The translations under genes were made by a program, and so were the position numbers. This document shows positions 26,732-36,956 of a stretch of 64,000 bases of DNA, one piece after another. The notes beneath the pieces were generated by a model. It ran no database searches. It saw only the letters and a program-made list of their open reading frames with translations, and was not told the DNA's origin. How positions within the stretch are numbered: the first letter of the stretch is position 1; the number at the start of each line of letters is the position of its first letter. Source of the stretch: Candidatus Kapaibacterium sp. (GTDB taxonomy: Bacteria; Bacteroidota; Ignavibacteria; Kapaibacteriales; NICIL-2); assembly GCA_026003475.1 (NCBI GenBank), contig BPHJ01000001.1, positions 2,095,246 to 2,159,245 on the forward strand. The letters are read 5' to 3'.

Positions 26732-29700
26732 ATGCTTCGTTGGTTTCGATTGAGCGCCCTTGCAGCGCTCGTTGCGATCGTGACGGGGACTGCGTTTGCG
26801 CAGTTGCCGATACGTGAGGTGTCTGGACGTGTTGATGCAAAAGATGTGCGGATATTTGTCCGCGATACACTCTATCGCATCAGTGGGAATTACGTCATCG
26901 CGGGAACGCTCATCATTGAGCCGGGTACTCGTGTAGAGTTCCTGCCGAATGGTCGCATCATTGACTCGACAGGCGGGCGTATCATCGCCGACGGGCGTGC
27001 CCGCGCAACGTACCCCTTCCAAACTCCTCCCGATTACCAGGTTATCCCGCGTCCTGGTGGCGGAACGTGTTACGATTACTCAGACCCAGCGTACTTCCAA
27101 TCAGTCATCTCTCGGACAACGCAAATTGAGCCAACGATTCACCCGCAGAAGTACGATATCACGTACAATGTGATTTTGGACACACTCACGCGGCGGATCG
27201 AGAACTTGCCACCACTTCCCTACAATGCGCAAGGGGCAGTGTATGTTCAGTGGCCGACGGCAGTTAATCCTTCTGGTACACCGACTCCGCCATCGGGGCA
27301 GCTTTACATCTACAATATGCCAACGGTTGTCGGCGCTAACACGTTCTACAACACGAAGTTTGTAGTACCCTTCGAATACGCTATTATTTGGATTACGGCG
27401 CGGCTGGAAAATCCGTCACTGGATCCACTGATTCGGACGCAGCCATGGCGCCGCTTCAACAACCAAGATCCGAGTATTGGCGGTCCAGGTCGTGATCGCA
27501 TCCGTTTCGTCGGAGTCGGTACCAACCTCGCGCGTGAGTGGGGGCATATCATCATCCTCCCGGGGGCACGGACAGCATTCTTCCGTGACTGCGACTTCGA
27601 TAACTTCCGCAAGGATACCACCGTTGACCGAGTGAACATTTATCAGCAGGCTGCCGCTGGCGACGTCAATAACCCGACATCCATCAACGGGCAGCTCGTG
27701 GCGATGACGCAAGGTTCGGGTGGTGCGCTTTCAATCCTCTCGTCGCGTACGTGGCTTGTCAATTGCAACTTTACGCGGAATACTGCGCGGTATCATGGTG
27801 GTGCTGTGCAATTTCTCCAAGCACCATTCGATGTCAACAACGACTTTTATCCCTCAATTACCAGTGGGCAAGGTGCAACTGAGTACAACAGTTTGCCTGC
27901 CTCGTACCTGCCGAATGATATCGGGGCCGCGATGTCACCGCCACGGCCAAGCCATATTGTTAATCAGTATCTTTTTGAGCATAACGCTGCGAATACGTCT
28001 ACGCTGCTTCCCCCGCCACGTAGTGACAATGCGCCCAATAGCACGAACTACGTTCGTGCGCATGACAACCTCTATGATGGGACGATCAATGAATTGGAGG
28101 ATACCTATCGCCAAAACCTTGATGATGGCCGATTGGCAATTTATCTGGGCCGTGTGCGGCAATTGACCTTTGCGCAGAATCGCTTACTCAATGCAGCGAT
28201 ACGGACGGATACAGTCACCACCCAGAATGGGACGTTCATCATCGTACGCGACGAGCTAAATACTCCTGCCCCTGTTGAGACAAACCCGAACAAGGCATAT
28301 AAAAACGATGCATTCGGAGGTGCAGTCTATATCGCAGGTCGTTGGGGTATCCACATCGGTCTTGGCGTCAACGATTACCAAGGTTATGACTACATCATCT
28401 TCGATGGGAACAAAGTATCAAACTTGCAACAAGCAACGGGCACGAACGGTGCGCGGGGTGGCGCTCTCTATGTGGGCGGTTATACAAGTCTTGTCACAAC
28501 AGGACGCTACCGTTCAAATATGACAGAGACGCCGTTTGTGACAGACTATAACGCTGCAGCCCTCAGTCAAGGTGGAGCGATCTATATGTCCTCGACCGCA
28601 GGACGGCTTGTGCTCCGAGGTGGCACCCAGCAGCCTGTCCCGATGTACATGACAAGTAACCAATCAGCACGTGGTGGTGCTATCTATGTTGCTGAGAACG
28701 TGGCCTATGATGGGCTGCCCTCACCCCACATTGGTGGTTCGGATGCAAACAACATCCAGGTGCGCAATCTGGGATATAACATCAAGTTCCAGAACAACAC
28801 TGCAACCTACGATGGTGGTGCAATCTTTACGCGACGGAACTACCTCGTCTATGGTGCGGGTGGGGTTATTAGCGGAACGCTCACCGGCTACACGAGCGCT
28901 CATATGATCGAGTTCTCTGGCAACACTGCCGGGTATTCAGGTGGCGCAATTGCTGCTCACTTCCGCAGTGCAATGAGTCAGCCGGAGTACAACTACATCC
29001 GGCACGTTCGTTGCATTTTCGATAACAACCGTGTTGGAGATAATGTTGACAGTGCCAATCGGGCAAATGTCCGTGGAGGTGGAGCGATCTATGTTCTCAA
29101 TGGTGAGTTGCAAACGACGAAAGCGTGCGAATTCCGTGGTAACCTTGCCCAGTGGGGGAATGGCGGTGCAATTGCGCTCGTCAATCCGAAGCCTTCGAGC
29201 GCGGGAACTCCCGTCGGAGGCATCTTCCAGCGGGTCTTTGTGACAGACCTCGAGATGGTTTCCTATGGGGCAAATCCCGCATTTATCACAGGTTACAGCT
29301 CGTATGATCCTCCCTTCACGTTTGATCCTAACGAGACAATCCCGCCCCATGTCCGGATGCTGACTCGGTTCCTGGATAACCGTGCAGTGCCGAATCCGAA
29401 TCGCATGGGAAGCGGATGGACGCAGCAAGGTAATATTGCGATCACCCACCCTGGGACTGGCGCCACGAGCGGCCCTGATGCGCCAATTGGAGGACCTGTG
29501 CTCCAAGAAAACGGCACTGGCCTTGGAGGAGCAATCTACATCCTCGACCAAATTGTCCCATCGCGTGCAGGGCGTGTTGACTCTGTTTTCTTCAACCGTG
29601 TGCGATTCCAGAACCAGCATGCCTACAGCGGCGCAGTTATCTACTCGGATAACTACGACCTCAAACTGGTAATGTCGCGTTGCTTCATTGCAAATAACAC

Positions 29701-32700
29701 CGCTACATCACAGATTGGCAGTGAGCAAAATGTGATTACTGGGCCGTACGTTATCCTCGGCAATCAAACGTTCAACCCCGCATCGAGCGACTTGGCGGGC
29801 GCGATTCTCTATGGCGAGGTCATTGGTCCAGTTCCTTCGACAACCTCCAGTGTCGCAGCGAACTCGATCTACGACAACAGCGCTCGCTTCTTGATTCGAC
29901 TCCCCGATGCACCAAATACGAAGGGCCTGCTCGCTGGCACCACAGGTATTGGCTATGGCGGTGTTGATACCCTCCGTGGGAACTACTGGGGTCGTACCGA
30001 AGCCAATGTAACAACGAAGGTGTACAAGTACGATGTCAGCGGCGATCCGATTGATTCGGTGAACCAGGAAACCTTCTTTGTTGCAGGAGACGGGACCCAG
30101 CAGTTGCGTTATGTCCGCAATGGCACTGGGAAGGACCAAGGTCCATTCGAAAGCATCGGTCGCTACACATATGTTCCAATTCATGCACTCAATGGTGCTG
30201 ATTACCGGACACCGGCTGCGAACTCTATTCCTGAAAAACTGCTCCAACAAGGGCGGATCTACGACATTTTCGACAAAGGTGTTGATATCAAAACTGCAGA
30301 TTATTCTAAGCGCCGGATGTCACCAATCGAGGATTTCGCCGTTGGTATTCCGACGAAACTGCAGCGGTTCAGTGATCCACAGCGTCCTTCGTACAACAAG
30401 TTCGTCAAGCGGTATACGCGTGATCCGTTTGTAGCCGAAGCAGATCCAAACGTTGCAGCACTCCAAACCGAGTTTGTTGGTGACCATCCAATTGGCTATC
30501 CTCTCTTCCTCGAAGCGAAGGCTGACTATAGCTCGATGGATCCGGTCTTTAGCAACCTCGATAGCCGCTCGATCAACGAAACAGTCTTCTTCGTTATCAA
30601 CACGACGACAGGTGATTACATCCGCGTCAATCTCAAGCAGGTTGATCCGAGCAGTGAGGTGTTCCGTGCTCGTGTTGAGATTGTGCCGGACTCAACATTC
30701 GGTGGACAAGTGCTCGGTGGGTACGCCGCTCGTCGGAATGCGGAAGGACTAGCAAACTTTGGTGGCGACTTGACGTCAATCTTGGCAGCAATCAAACGGA
30801 ATGCCTTCAACGAAGATGCAGGTGCACTGCAAGGACGCAAGTACATGGCCTCTGCGCAAGCCAACCAGCTTGGTGGTGCAGGTTTCCGCTTGTCGAATCG
30901 TCCCTCGTTGCCTGCATCGAATCAAGGGCTTGAAACCTACTTTGCGGGTGAGCGCTATGTGGCAATTCCTGCGAAAGCCGGGGATGAAATCGCTATCGTT
31001 TCTCGTTCTGCGCTCTGGCGTGAAGTGGGGTCGAACAACGATGCATTCAATGGCGCGTTGATCTTCCGTGTCGGTAGCTCGACACCTCCGCCCGTCTGGA
31101 CGGGACACAAGGTACTTACGCATCGTCCTCCACTGCGGGATAACAATTGCCAAATTGTAACCGATGCCAACGGCAATCCTATTTTGACACCACCACAATT
31201 CTGGGATCGTATCTGGGTGTCGGAAGATGTTGACTACTCACGCGAACCAGCATTTACCATCCCATGCCGCGATACCATCTTCGCAATCACGGCGAAGGAT
31301 ACTAACAAGTTCTACGATCCACGCGCAATCATCGAGCCGAATAAGTACACACAACTCGCCTACCACTGGCAAGTGGCGCAAGGCAGTGGATTGTCGTACT
31401 GGCTAAAGGCAGACACGATTCCTGCGCAGGCTGATGAGCCGAACGGCTACTGGCAAGCATACGGGCACGTAGTGCTCAAGGGGCGGCCGACGAATCCGTT
31501 CATCGTGCCTGGTGGAGAGTTGGTGACCGTGACGGCATCGAACTTTCCGCCGAACTATCGCACTGTTGATTCACTCAAAGCGGCAGGATACGCAGATTCG
31601 GTTATTGCCAAGTACATCTACCTCTATCCTCCGTACTTTGCTAACCAGGCGTATGATGTTACCAATGCCCGGTACCTCCAGCAGGATACGGTCAACTACG
31701 GCTGGAATGCAGATACCGTCTATCAGTTCCGCATCTTCGTTACTGATAGTGTGCCGACGTTTACGGACATTGCGGCAGCATGTCCTGGCCCAGATCAGAA
31801 TACCCTCTACGCGAACTTGACCGATTCGCTGCGGTTCAAGGTGGACTTCACCACCGATGATGAGCAAGAAGATGCGGCTGCAGAAGCTCTTGGCTGGAAT
31901 TTCCCCTATGGACGGACGTCGTATGCATTCCGCTCGCGGAACCAAGGTGGGTCAGACACTGCATTTGACCAGCTCAGTCAAACGCGGCCAAGCTGGCTGG
32001 CCAATCAGTATCTGCGTAAGTATGAGAACAGTGCGCAGGCAGACCCGCTTGCAGTGGACTTTACCACAAAAGGTCAGCTGAATGTCCGGATTGATGCTCC
32101 AACGGCATATGCACTTCTAAGGCCTAACCCACAATACAACAGTGCTTACAATACAGATACGGTAATCACAGTTGCTGCAAACGACGGTCATGGTGGAGTT
32201 TCGTACCTTACGCGTCGCATCATCGTAAACATCGCTCCGCAGATACTTACAAATAGCTTGCCGGATGCAATCGAGGATGAGGACTACAACGTTGCGCTCC
32301 TTGATTTGAACAAGCGTATCGGTGTCTATGACCCGAACTTTGGACAAACTCATCGGTTCGAGCTGATTTATAGCGATGATCCACGCAAAGGCAGCGGTGT
32401 TCCGAAGGACAATTGCTATCCGGAAGCAGGCAACTGGGATATCAGTAATGCCAGCACTCCTGATTGGCTCAAGATCAATGAGACAAGCGGATTGCTCTAC
32501 GGGACCCCACGGGTCAAAGACACAAACTTCGACGACACAACGGTTCAGGTTACAGTGCTTGTCACTGACGAAGGTGGCTTGACGCATGTCAAGACGATTC
32601 CGCTGCGGATCATCGCACGCAATCACGACCCGAAGATTACTGGGGCACCGCGCATCCGGTGCGTCGAAAGTGGCAAGTCCTTCGAGGATACAGTGTACGT

Positions 32701-33808
32701 AAGCGATATTGACATCGTACGCGATGAACTCCTCAACATCACTGTCGTTTCGCCGCAAGGTGTTACTGTCCAGCCGAGCCAAATTCCTGGCTATCGTGCG
32801 AACAATCAACCGATCCCAGTGCGGGTGATCGCCAATCCGCTCATCGTTAACCCGTACCAAACAAGCATCGAGGTTGTGCTTGTTGTCACGGACAAGCATG
32901 GCGGTCGGCCTGATACTCTGCGCTATCGCATTGCAGTCTCTGAGCCAACGACGTTTACAGTGGACCTGACAATTAGCAATGCGCAGGGTGCATTCGAGGT
33001 CCTCACGTGGGGTGCAGCACCGAATGCAACAACGGGCGATAACTCGACACGTGGCGGTATCGGAAAGCTCGATTCGAATTACTGTGAATACGAACTGCCG
33101 GCGATTCCGCCAGTGGATGTCTTCGATGCGCGCTGGACAATTCCGAATCGTTACGGTACACTGGTGAACATCTTCCCCACCTGTGCGCAAGGTAATGCGG
33201 CAGTGGAAGCATACAAGGGTCGCTTCCAATCGGGTGGTGTCAACAACAATACGGCGAACTATCTACCAGTACGGATTTCGTGGAATAAATCGCAAGTGCC
33301 CAGTCGTACCGATGCACAGAAGAATCCGTGTGGTGGAACGTATTACCTCCAAAATGGTACGGGTGGCAATCTCTATCGTGTCAATATGGCGACGGGTGAG
33401 TTTACCACAGAATCGCCGGGTAACTACGAAGTGACTGTCAATGGTGACATCGTCACGTTGATTATCAAGAGCGACGCCGACCAAACGTTCGTGATCCTCT
33501 GGGATCAAGCTTCCTCAGTCGAGGATGCGCCAATCGCCGGCGATCGTGTGACGCTCTATCCAGTCACGCCGAATCCGGTTGATGGTCATACCGCAACGGT
33601 ACGCTTTGCAGTGCCTACAGCGACGAATGCGCGGCTCGAGGTCGTTGACAACCTCGGCAATGTGGTCGGTGTCCTCGCTGATGGCTTCTACAGCGCTGGT
33701 GTACACACCGTTTCGTGGGACACCGGCACGCTAAGCTCTGGCAGCTACGTGCTCAAGCTCAGCGCGCATGGCACAGCAAGCGTTCAACGTGTAACAGTTG
33801 TGCGGTAA
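26732..33808 (+). CDS. Giant Pmp-like beta-helix surface protein with T9SS sorting domain
   Basis: About 2358 residues. The signal peptide is MLRWFRLSALAALVAIVTG to FAQ; CGGAGG lies 5 bp before the ATG at 26732, although the frame is open from 26627. Residues about 330-1050 contain at least nine GGA(I/L/V)Y-type motifs, each followed or preceded by FxxN-like segments (FTRN, FEHN), the signature of chlamydial polymorphic membrane proteins and right-handed beta helices. The second half has Ig-like domains, including one with the TPDWLKINETSGLLYGTP pattern of putative-Ig repeats near residue 1920. The C-terminus is a T9SS sorting domain (PVTPNPVDGHTATVRF to VQRVTVVR). It is probably a cell-surface adhesin or scaffold. 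Confidence 0.85.
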   Translation: MLRWFRLSALAALVAIVTGTAFAQLPIREVSGRVDAKDVRIFVRDTLYRISGNYVIAGTLIIEPGTRVEFLPNGRIIDSTGGRIIADGRARATYPFQTPPDYQVIPRPGGGTCYDYSDPAYFQSVISRTTQIEPTIHPQKYDITYNVILDTLTRRIENLPPLPYNAQGAVYVQWPTAVNPSGTPTPPSGQLYIYNMPTVVGANTFYNTKFVVPFEYAIIWITARLENPSLDPLIRTQPWRRFNNQDPSIGGPGRDRIRFVGVGTNLAREWGHIIILPGARTAFFRDCDFDNFRKDTTVDRVNIYQQAAAGDVNNPTSINGQLVAMTQGSGGALSILSSRTWLVNCNFTRNTARYHGGAVQFLQAPFDVNNDFYPSITSGQGATEYNSLPASYLPNDIGAAMSPPRPSHIVNQYLFEHNAANTSTLLPPPRSDNAPNSTNYVRAHDNLYDGTINELEDTYRQNLDDGRLAIYLGRVRQLTFAQNRLLNAAIRTDTVTTQNGTFIIVRDELNTPAPVETNPNKAYKNDAFGGAVYIAGRWGIHIGLGVNDYQGYDYIIFDGNKVSNLQQATGTNGARGGALYVGGYTSLVTTGRYRSNMTETPFVTDYNAAALSQGGAIYMSSTAGRLVLRGGTQQPVPMYMTSNQSARGGAIYVAENVAYDGLPSPHIGGSDANNIQVRNLGYNIKFQNNTATYDGGAIFTRRNYLVYGAGGVISGTLTGYTSAHMIEFSGNTAGYSGGAIAAHFRSAMSQPEYNYIRHVRCIFDNNRVGDNVDSANRANVRGGGAIYVLNGELQTTKACEFRGNLAQWGNGGAIALVNPKPSSAGTPVGGIFQRVFVTDLEMVSYGANPAFITGYSSYDPPFTFDPNETIPPHVRMLTRFLDNRAVPNPNRMGSGWTQQGNIAITHPGTGATSGPDAPIGGPVLQENGTGLGGAIYILDQIVPSRAGRVDSVFFNRVRFQNQHAYSGAVIYSDNYDLKLVMSRCFIANNTATSQIGSEQNVITGPYVILGNQTFNPASSDLAGAILYGEVIGPVPSTTSSVAANSIYDNSARFLIRLPDAPNTKGLLAGTTGIGYGGVDTLRGNYWGRTEANVTTKVYKYDVSGDPIDSVNQETFFVAGDGTQQLRYVRNGTGKDQGPFESIGRYTYVPIHALNGADYRTPAANSIPEKLLQQGRIYDIFDKGVDIKTADYSKRRMSPIEDFAVGIPTKLQRFSDPQRPSYNKFVKRYTRDPFVAEADPNVAALQTEFVGDHPIGYPLFLEAKADYSSMDPVFSNLDSRSINETVFFVINTTTGDYIRVNLKQVDPSSEVFRARVEIVPDSTFGGQVLGGYAARRNAEGLANFGGDLTSILAAIKRNAFNEDAGALQGRKYMASAQANQLGGAGFRLSNRPSLPASNQGLETYFAGERYVAIPAKAGDEIAIVSRSALWREVGSNNDAFNGALIFRVGSSTPPPVWTGHKVLTHRPPLRDNNCQIVTDANGNPILTPPQFWDRIWVSEDVDYSREPAFTIPCRDTIFAITAKDTNKFYDPRAIIEPNKYTQLAYHWQVAQGSGLSYWLKADTIPAQADEPNGYWQAYGHVVLKGRPTNPFIVPGGELVTVTASNFPPNYRTVDSLKAAGYADSVIAKYIYLYPPYFANQAYDVTNARYLQQDTVNYGWNADTVYQFRIFVTDSVPTFTDIAAACPGPDQNTLYANLTDSLRFKVDFTTDDEQEDAAAEALGWNFPYGRTSYAFRSRNQGGSDTAFDQLSQTRPSWLANQYLRKYENSAQADPLAVDFTTKGQLNVRIDAPTAYALLRPNPQYNSAYNTDTVITVAANDGHGGVSYLTRRIIVNIAPQILTNSLPDAIEDEDYNVALLDLNKRIGVYDPNFGQTHRFELIYSDDPRKGSGVPKDNCYPEAGNWDISNASTPDWLKINETSGLLYGTPRVKDTNFDDTTVQVTVLVTDEGGLTHVKTIPLRIIARNHDPKITGAPRIRCVESGKSFEDTVYVSDIDIVRDELLNITVVSPQGVTVQPSQIPGYRANNQPIPVRVIANPLIVNPYQTSIEVVLVVTDKHGGRPDTLRYRIAVSEPTTFTVDLTISNAQGAFEVLTWGAAPNATTGDNSTRGGIGKLDSNYCEYELPAIPPVDVFDARWTIPNRYGTLVNIFPTCAQGNAAVEAYKGRFQSGGVNNNTANYLPVRISWNKSQVPSRTDAQKNPCGGTYYLQNGTGGNLYRVNMATGEFTTESPGNYEVTVNGDIVTLIIKSDADQTFVILWDQASSVEDAPIAGDRVTLYPVTPNPVDGHTATVRFAVPTATNARLEVVDNLGNVVGVLADGFYSAGVHTVSWDTGTLSSGSYVLKLSAHGTASVQRVTVVR

Positions 33809-33823
33809 CAAAAAATGCAGGTG

Positions 33824-33854
33824 CGGGAGGGAGTCCATGTGGGACTCTCTCCCG
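33824..33854 (+). terminator. Hairpin after the giant surface protein gene
   Basis: CGGGAGGGAGTCC pairs with GGGACTCTCTCCCG (one G-T pair, one unpaired base) around a 4-base loop, 16 bp after the stop codon. No clear T tract follows. Confidence 0.5.
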
Positions 33855-33913
33855 ATGCCTGGAATACAAAATCTTGAATGTAAGCAACTTCACAACAATC
33901 TCAAGGTCGTGTC

Positions 33914-34243
33914 ATGAAAGGAAATTTGTTTCTTGCTGGCGTAGTTGTAGCAGCTCTTGCCGTGACTTCTGCGGTGGCGCAAGTGTACGTCGAGTTTATG
34001 CCGCCAATGAAGAGGGGCAACCGTCCGTACACGTTGCTCCCATCTGGCGCAGGGACAACAGTATACACGGCGAATGACTTCATCACAAATCCGAACGTAG
34101 ACCCCGACGATGGATTTGTGGTCGCACAGCTTCCCTTCCCCTTTGAGTTCAACGGTACGATTTACAACTACATCGCCATCAATGTCAATGGATTCATCAT
34201 GTTCCTTGATGGTCCAAATGTACCGCTCGGCTTAGTGGGATGA
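33914..34243 (+). CDS. NIDO-domain surface protein, N-terminal part (frame interrupted)
   Basis: A 109-residue reading frame with a signal peptide (MKGNLFLAGVVVAALAVTSAVAQ) and the first half of a nidogen-like domain: LPFPFEFNGTIYNYIAINVN then GFIMFLDGPNVP. It stops at 34243 in an ATGA overlap with the next frame, whose product carries the second half of the same domain (VVAPFWGDHY). The two are therefore almost certainly one gene of about 630 residues interrupted by a -1 frame change near 34200-34243. No classic slippery heptamer is visible in that stretch, so an indel or sequencing error is as likely as programmed recoding. Confidence 0.75.
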   Translation: MKGNLFLAGVVVAALAVTSAVAQVYVEFMPPMKRGNRPYTLLPSGAGTTVYTANDFITNPNVDPDDGFVVAQLPFPFEFNGTIYNYIAINVNGFIMFLDGPNVPLGLVG

Positions 34244-35811
34244 ACATTGCAACGCGACTGTTTGATGGACAGCAGTTCCCTCGAAATGTTGTTGCACCCT
34301 TTTGGGGTGATCACTACATGCGGGTCGGTCCTCCATCGGAACTGCAATACATGCAATCACAAGTATTGACGCGGCTTGTTACAGTTGGCGGTCGTCAGGC
34401 ATTCTGCATCGAATGGCGGAATCTCAATATCAATGACGAAACTGTACCATCATCGGTCGGGAACTTCCAAGTTTATCTCTATCAGCAAACACAGATTATT
34501 GGAAACTTCCAAGGCGATATTGAGTTTGCATATGGAACGATCGGTGGCAACCCCAATACATCACAGCAGACAGTCGTTACACGGAATGCTTCAGTCGGTC
34601 TCAAGGGAAGCTCACCCCAAGGGGACTGGATCAACGGGCTTGAGTTTGGCGGGAACATCAACGTCGCACGTACTTCGACACGCTTGACGAACGTTTGGCC
34701 ACCGTCTGGTGCGACTGATACGACGATCGTCTTCCAAGCTATTCCACGCGTTCGGCTTGATGTGTGGGGCGATGGTGATGCGGATTTCTCCCAGGCCCCA
34801 GGAGAACGTCATGCAGGGCGTCCGCAGAATATCTTCGTAACTGCAAATGATGCACTGACAATCCTCCGTTCGGTTGCAACAGGAATTCCACTCGATAGTC
34901 TCTATCGGCGTCCGGCATTCAAAGGTGATGTCGATCACAACGGGCGGTACTACTATTCCACACGGAATTGGAACAACACTGCTGATACTCCACTCTACCG
35001 ACGGGAGATCCGCACACGCTCGCTGTATTACACTGACGATCTGCCGAATGATAACTCGCTCGATATTCGTTCGATTTACTTCTACGTGAACGCCTACGAT
35101 GCGGCATTGATCATGCACTATCTCGGTGGGCGAATTCCTGAGTTGCCATGGCTCATCGACTCGGTTGTTCCTGCTGGAAAGCTTGCCTACGAGCGGGCAC
35201 GCACGTTTGAGTTACGTACACAGGAAGCGGTCAAGGTCGGTAGTATGCTCCGGGTGCCGATCTATCTTGATGGTGACAACGTTGGACCGCTCAGTATTGC
35301 ATTCGATGCAGGTGTCCCCATCGAAAGCGTGGAACTAACGGCGAAGGAAAACGCGCTTGCCCTCTCGTACGGTAGTCGTGTGGCTATCGCAGGATCGGTT
35401 GATCTTAGCGCTGGCGAACCCGTGGCATGGCTAACGATACCAAGCACAGCAGAAGTCTTGCACTTGACGGATGTTGAGTTCAACGGTGACCGCCAAAGTG
35501 ATAAGATCGTCCGCATCACTGCAAGTGAGCCGGTCGAGACGACAATCATTGCATCGCCAAATCCATTGACAACGACAACAACGATTCTTGTTACGATTCC
35601 GACGCCAGGCATCTACACGCTTGCCATCTACGATGCACAAGGTCGGCGTGTGAGTACACTCGCCAGCGGCGTCTTGGCGAAAGGTACGCTTCCAGTGACA
35701 TGGAATGGTACCGACCATATGGGTAATACTCTGCCCAATGGCACATACTTCTGCCGACTTGAAGGCAGCGGGATTGGTAATGTTGTCACCAGTATCGTCC
35801 TGGATCGGTAA
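34240..35811 (+). CDS. NIDO/dockerin-like surface protein with T9SS sorting domain, main part
   Basis: 523 residues continuing the gene at 33914. Residues 15-130 complete a nidogen-like domain (VVAPFWGDHY, then FCIEWRNLNI). Residues about 175-290 hold a dockerin-like segment with acidic calcium-loop residues (DVWGDGDADFSQ, FVTANDALTILRS, KGDVDHNGRYYYS, YVNAYDAALIMHYLGG). The end is a T9SS sorting domain (ASPNPLTTTTTILVTIPTPG to VVTSIVLDR). The next gene encodes a cohesin-like domain, so a cohesin-dockerin type pairing is possible but untested. This part lacks its own signal peptide, which argues that it is not expressed independently. Confidence 0.75.
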   Translation: MNIATRLFDGQQFPRNVVAPFWGDHYMRVGPPSELQYMQSQVLTRLVTVGGRQAFCIEWRNLNINDETVPSSVGNFQVYLYQQTQIIGNFQGDIEFAYGTIGGNPNTSQQTVVTRNASVGLKGSSPQGDWINGLEFGGNINVARTSTRLTNVWPPSGATDTTIVFQAIPRVRLDVWGDGDADFSQAPGERHAGRPQNIFVTANDALTILRSVATGIPLDSLYRRPAFKGDVDHNGRYYYSTRNWNNTADTPLYRREIRTRSLYYTDDLPNDNSLDIRSIYFYVNAYDAALIMHYLGGRIPELPWLIDSVVPAGKLAYERARTFELRTQEAVKVGSMLRVPIYLDGDNVGPLSIAFDAGVPIESVELTAKENALALSYGSRVAIAGSVDLSAGEPVAWLTIPSTAEVLHLTDVEFNGDRQSDKIVRITASEPVETTIIASPNPLTTTTTILVTIPTPGIYTLAIYDAQGRRVSTLASGVLAKGTLPVTWNGTDHMGNTLPNGTYFCRLEGSGIGNVVTSIVLDR

Positions 35812-36910
35812 TCTACTTGTAGCAGCTCTGCTGCTATGGGTGCCAGTACGTGCACAGCGAATTGTTGATGTCCAGCTTGCAGCACGTGGCACGGCAGATC
35901 TTTGCGGTGACAGGCAAGTAGTGGTGACAATCTCCTTGAGTACACCACTGTATGCAAGCGATAGCCTCCTGCTCTTTGAGTTTGCAGTCGGATATGATCC
36001 AGTTAAACTGCAGTTTATCGCGCCGCTTTTCACAGGTACGGTTGCGGAAGGCGCTGACTATAGCGGAAGCGGTGCGATAGATTCAGCAACGGTTCGTGTA
36101 TATGCGTTCAATGTTACGCGACCGCTACGAGGCACCGGGCCACTATGCGGATTACTTTTTCGCTACCCTGGTGAGTGCCCTGATACAGTGACTGTCCGAC
36201 TGGTGCTTCCGCCGGAGAAAAACGCTGAAGCAAAACTCGAGTTCGGTCAGCTCGGTACTGCCCTAGTTGAGGCGGTTGAGCATCCGAGTAGCTCTTTGAA
36301 AGCACAGTTTCCATACGACACCGCCTTCGTGGCTCTAGGCGTGGAGCGTGAACTCTCTCTTGAGTTCAACGTTCCAGCAGCTCGCGTGCGCACGTGGTCG
36401 TTCCTCCTGCGAGGAAGCAGGGGGCTACGTCTCAATCGTCTTGCGCTTGCAGCAAATGATTCGCTCACACTCGTTGTTGAGTCGAGTGACTCATCAGAGC
36501 TGTATGCGCAGATTGTATGCCCTTCTGTGCTCCAAGCGCGGAAAGTAAGACTCACGTGCAGTGCGCAGCTTCACCGCAGCGAGCCGGCACAACTGGAAGT
36601 TGTCCCCGAACTGCCGCACTGCGCTTGTGTAGCGTCAGTGCAGGGCGATACAGTCAGTATCGTGCCAGATGAGACAGTGAGCGTTACTCAACGGGCAGCG
36701 AGCAGTTTGAAGTATGCTCGGATCGGTGAGGAATGGAAACTGTGGGATCTCCCCGAACAAGCCGTTGAGCTTGTCGCATGGGATTCGCTTGGCCGTTTCG
36801 CAAGCAGAGTTGCAATTACCGGTCTCCCAGTGATTGTCCGGGCAGACTGCTGGAGTCCGGTACTCATCCGCTTGCGAGATGGCAGTGTGATTCGAACAAT
36901 CTTGCGTTGA
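35780..36910 (+). CDS. Exported cohesin-like domain protein
   Basis: About 376 residues. The start at 35780 gives a signal peptide (SWIGNLLVAALLLWVPVRAQ) and overlaps the previous gene by 32 bp. Residues 30-150 resemble a cohesin domain: DVQLAARGTADLCGDRQVVV, then LLFEFAVGYDPVKLQFIAP and the later FNVTRPLRGTGPLCGLLFR. The middle is beta-rich and unassigned. The last 60 residues look like a weak T9SS sorting domain (ELVAWDSLGRFASRVAITG, ending in SVIRTILR) without the usual PNP. It sits between two certain T9SS cargo genes. It may bind the dockerin-like segment of its neighbour. Confidence 0.6.
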   Translation: MLSPVSSWIGNLLVAALLLWVPVRAQRIVDVQLAARGTADLCGDRQVVVTISLSTPLYASDSLLLFEFAVGYDPVKLQFIAPLFTGTVAEGADYSGSGAIDSATVRVYAFNVTRPLRGTGPLCGLLFRYPGECPDTVTVRLVLPPEKNAEAKLEFGQLGTALVEAVEHPSSSLKAQFPYDTAFVALGVERELSLEFNVPAARVRTWSFLLRGSRGLRLNRLALAANDSLTLVVESSDSSELYAQIVCPSVLQARKVRLTCSAQLHRSEPAQLEVVPELPHCACVASVQGDTVSIVPDETVSVTQRAASSLKYARIGEEWKLWDLPEQAVELVAWDSLGRFASRVAITGLPVIVRADCWSPVLIRLRDGSVIRTILR

Positions 36911-36956
36911 AACGATGAGTGCAACAATTTTTCTTCACCAACTCACAGGAGTGGTC

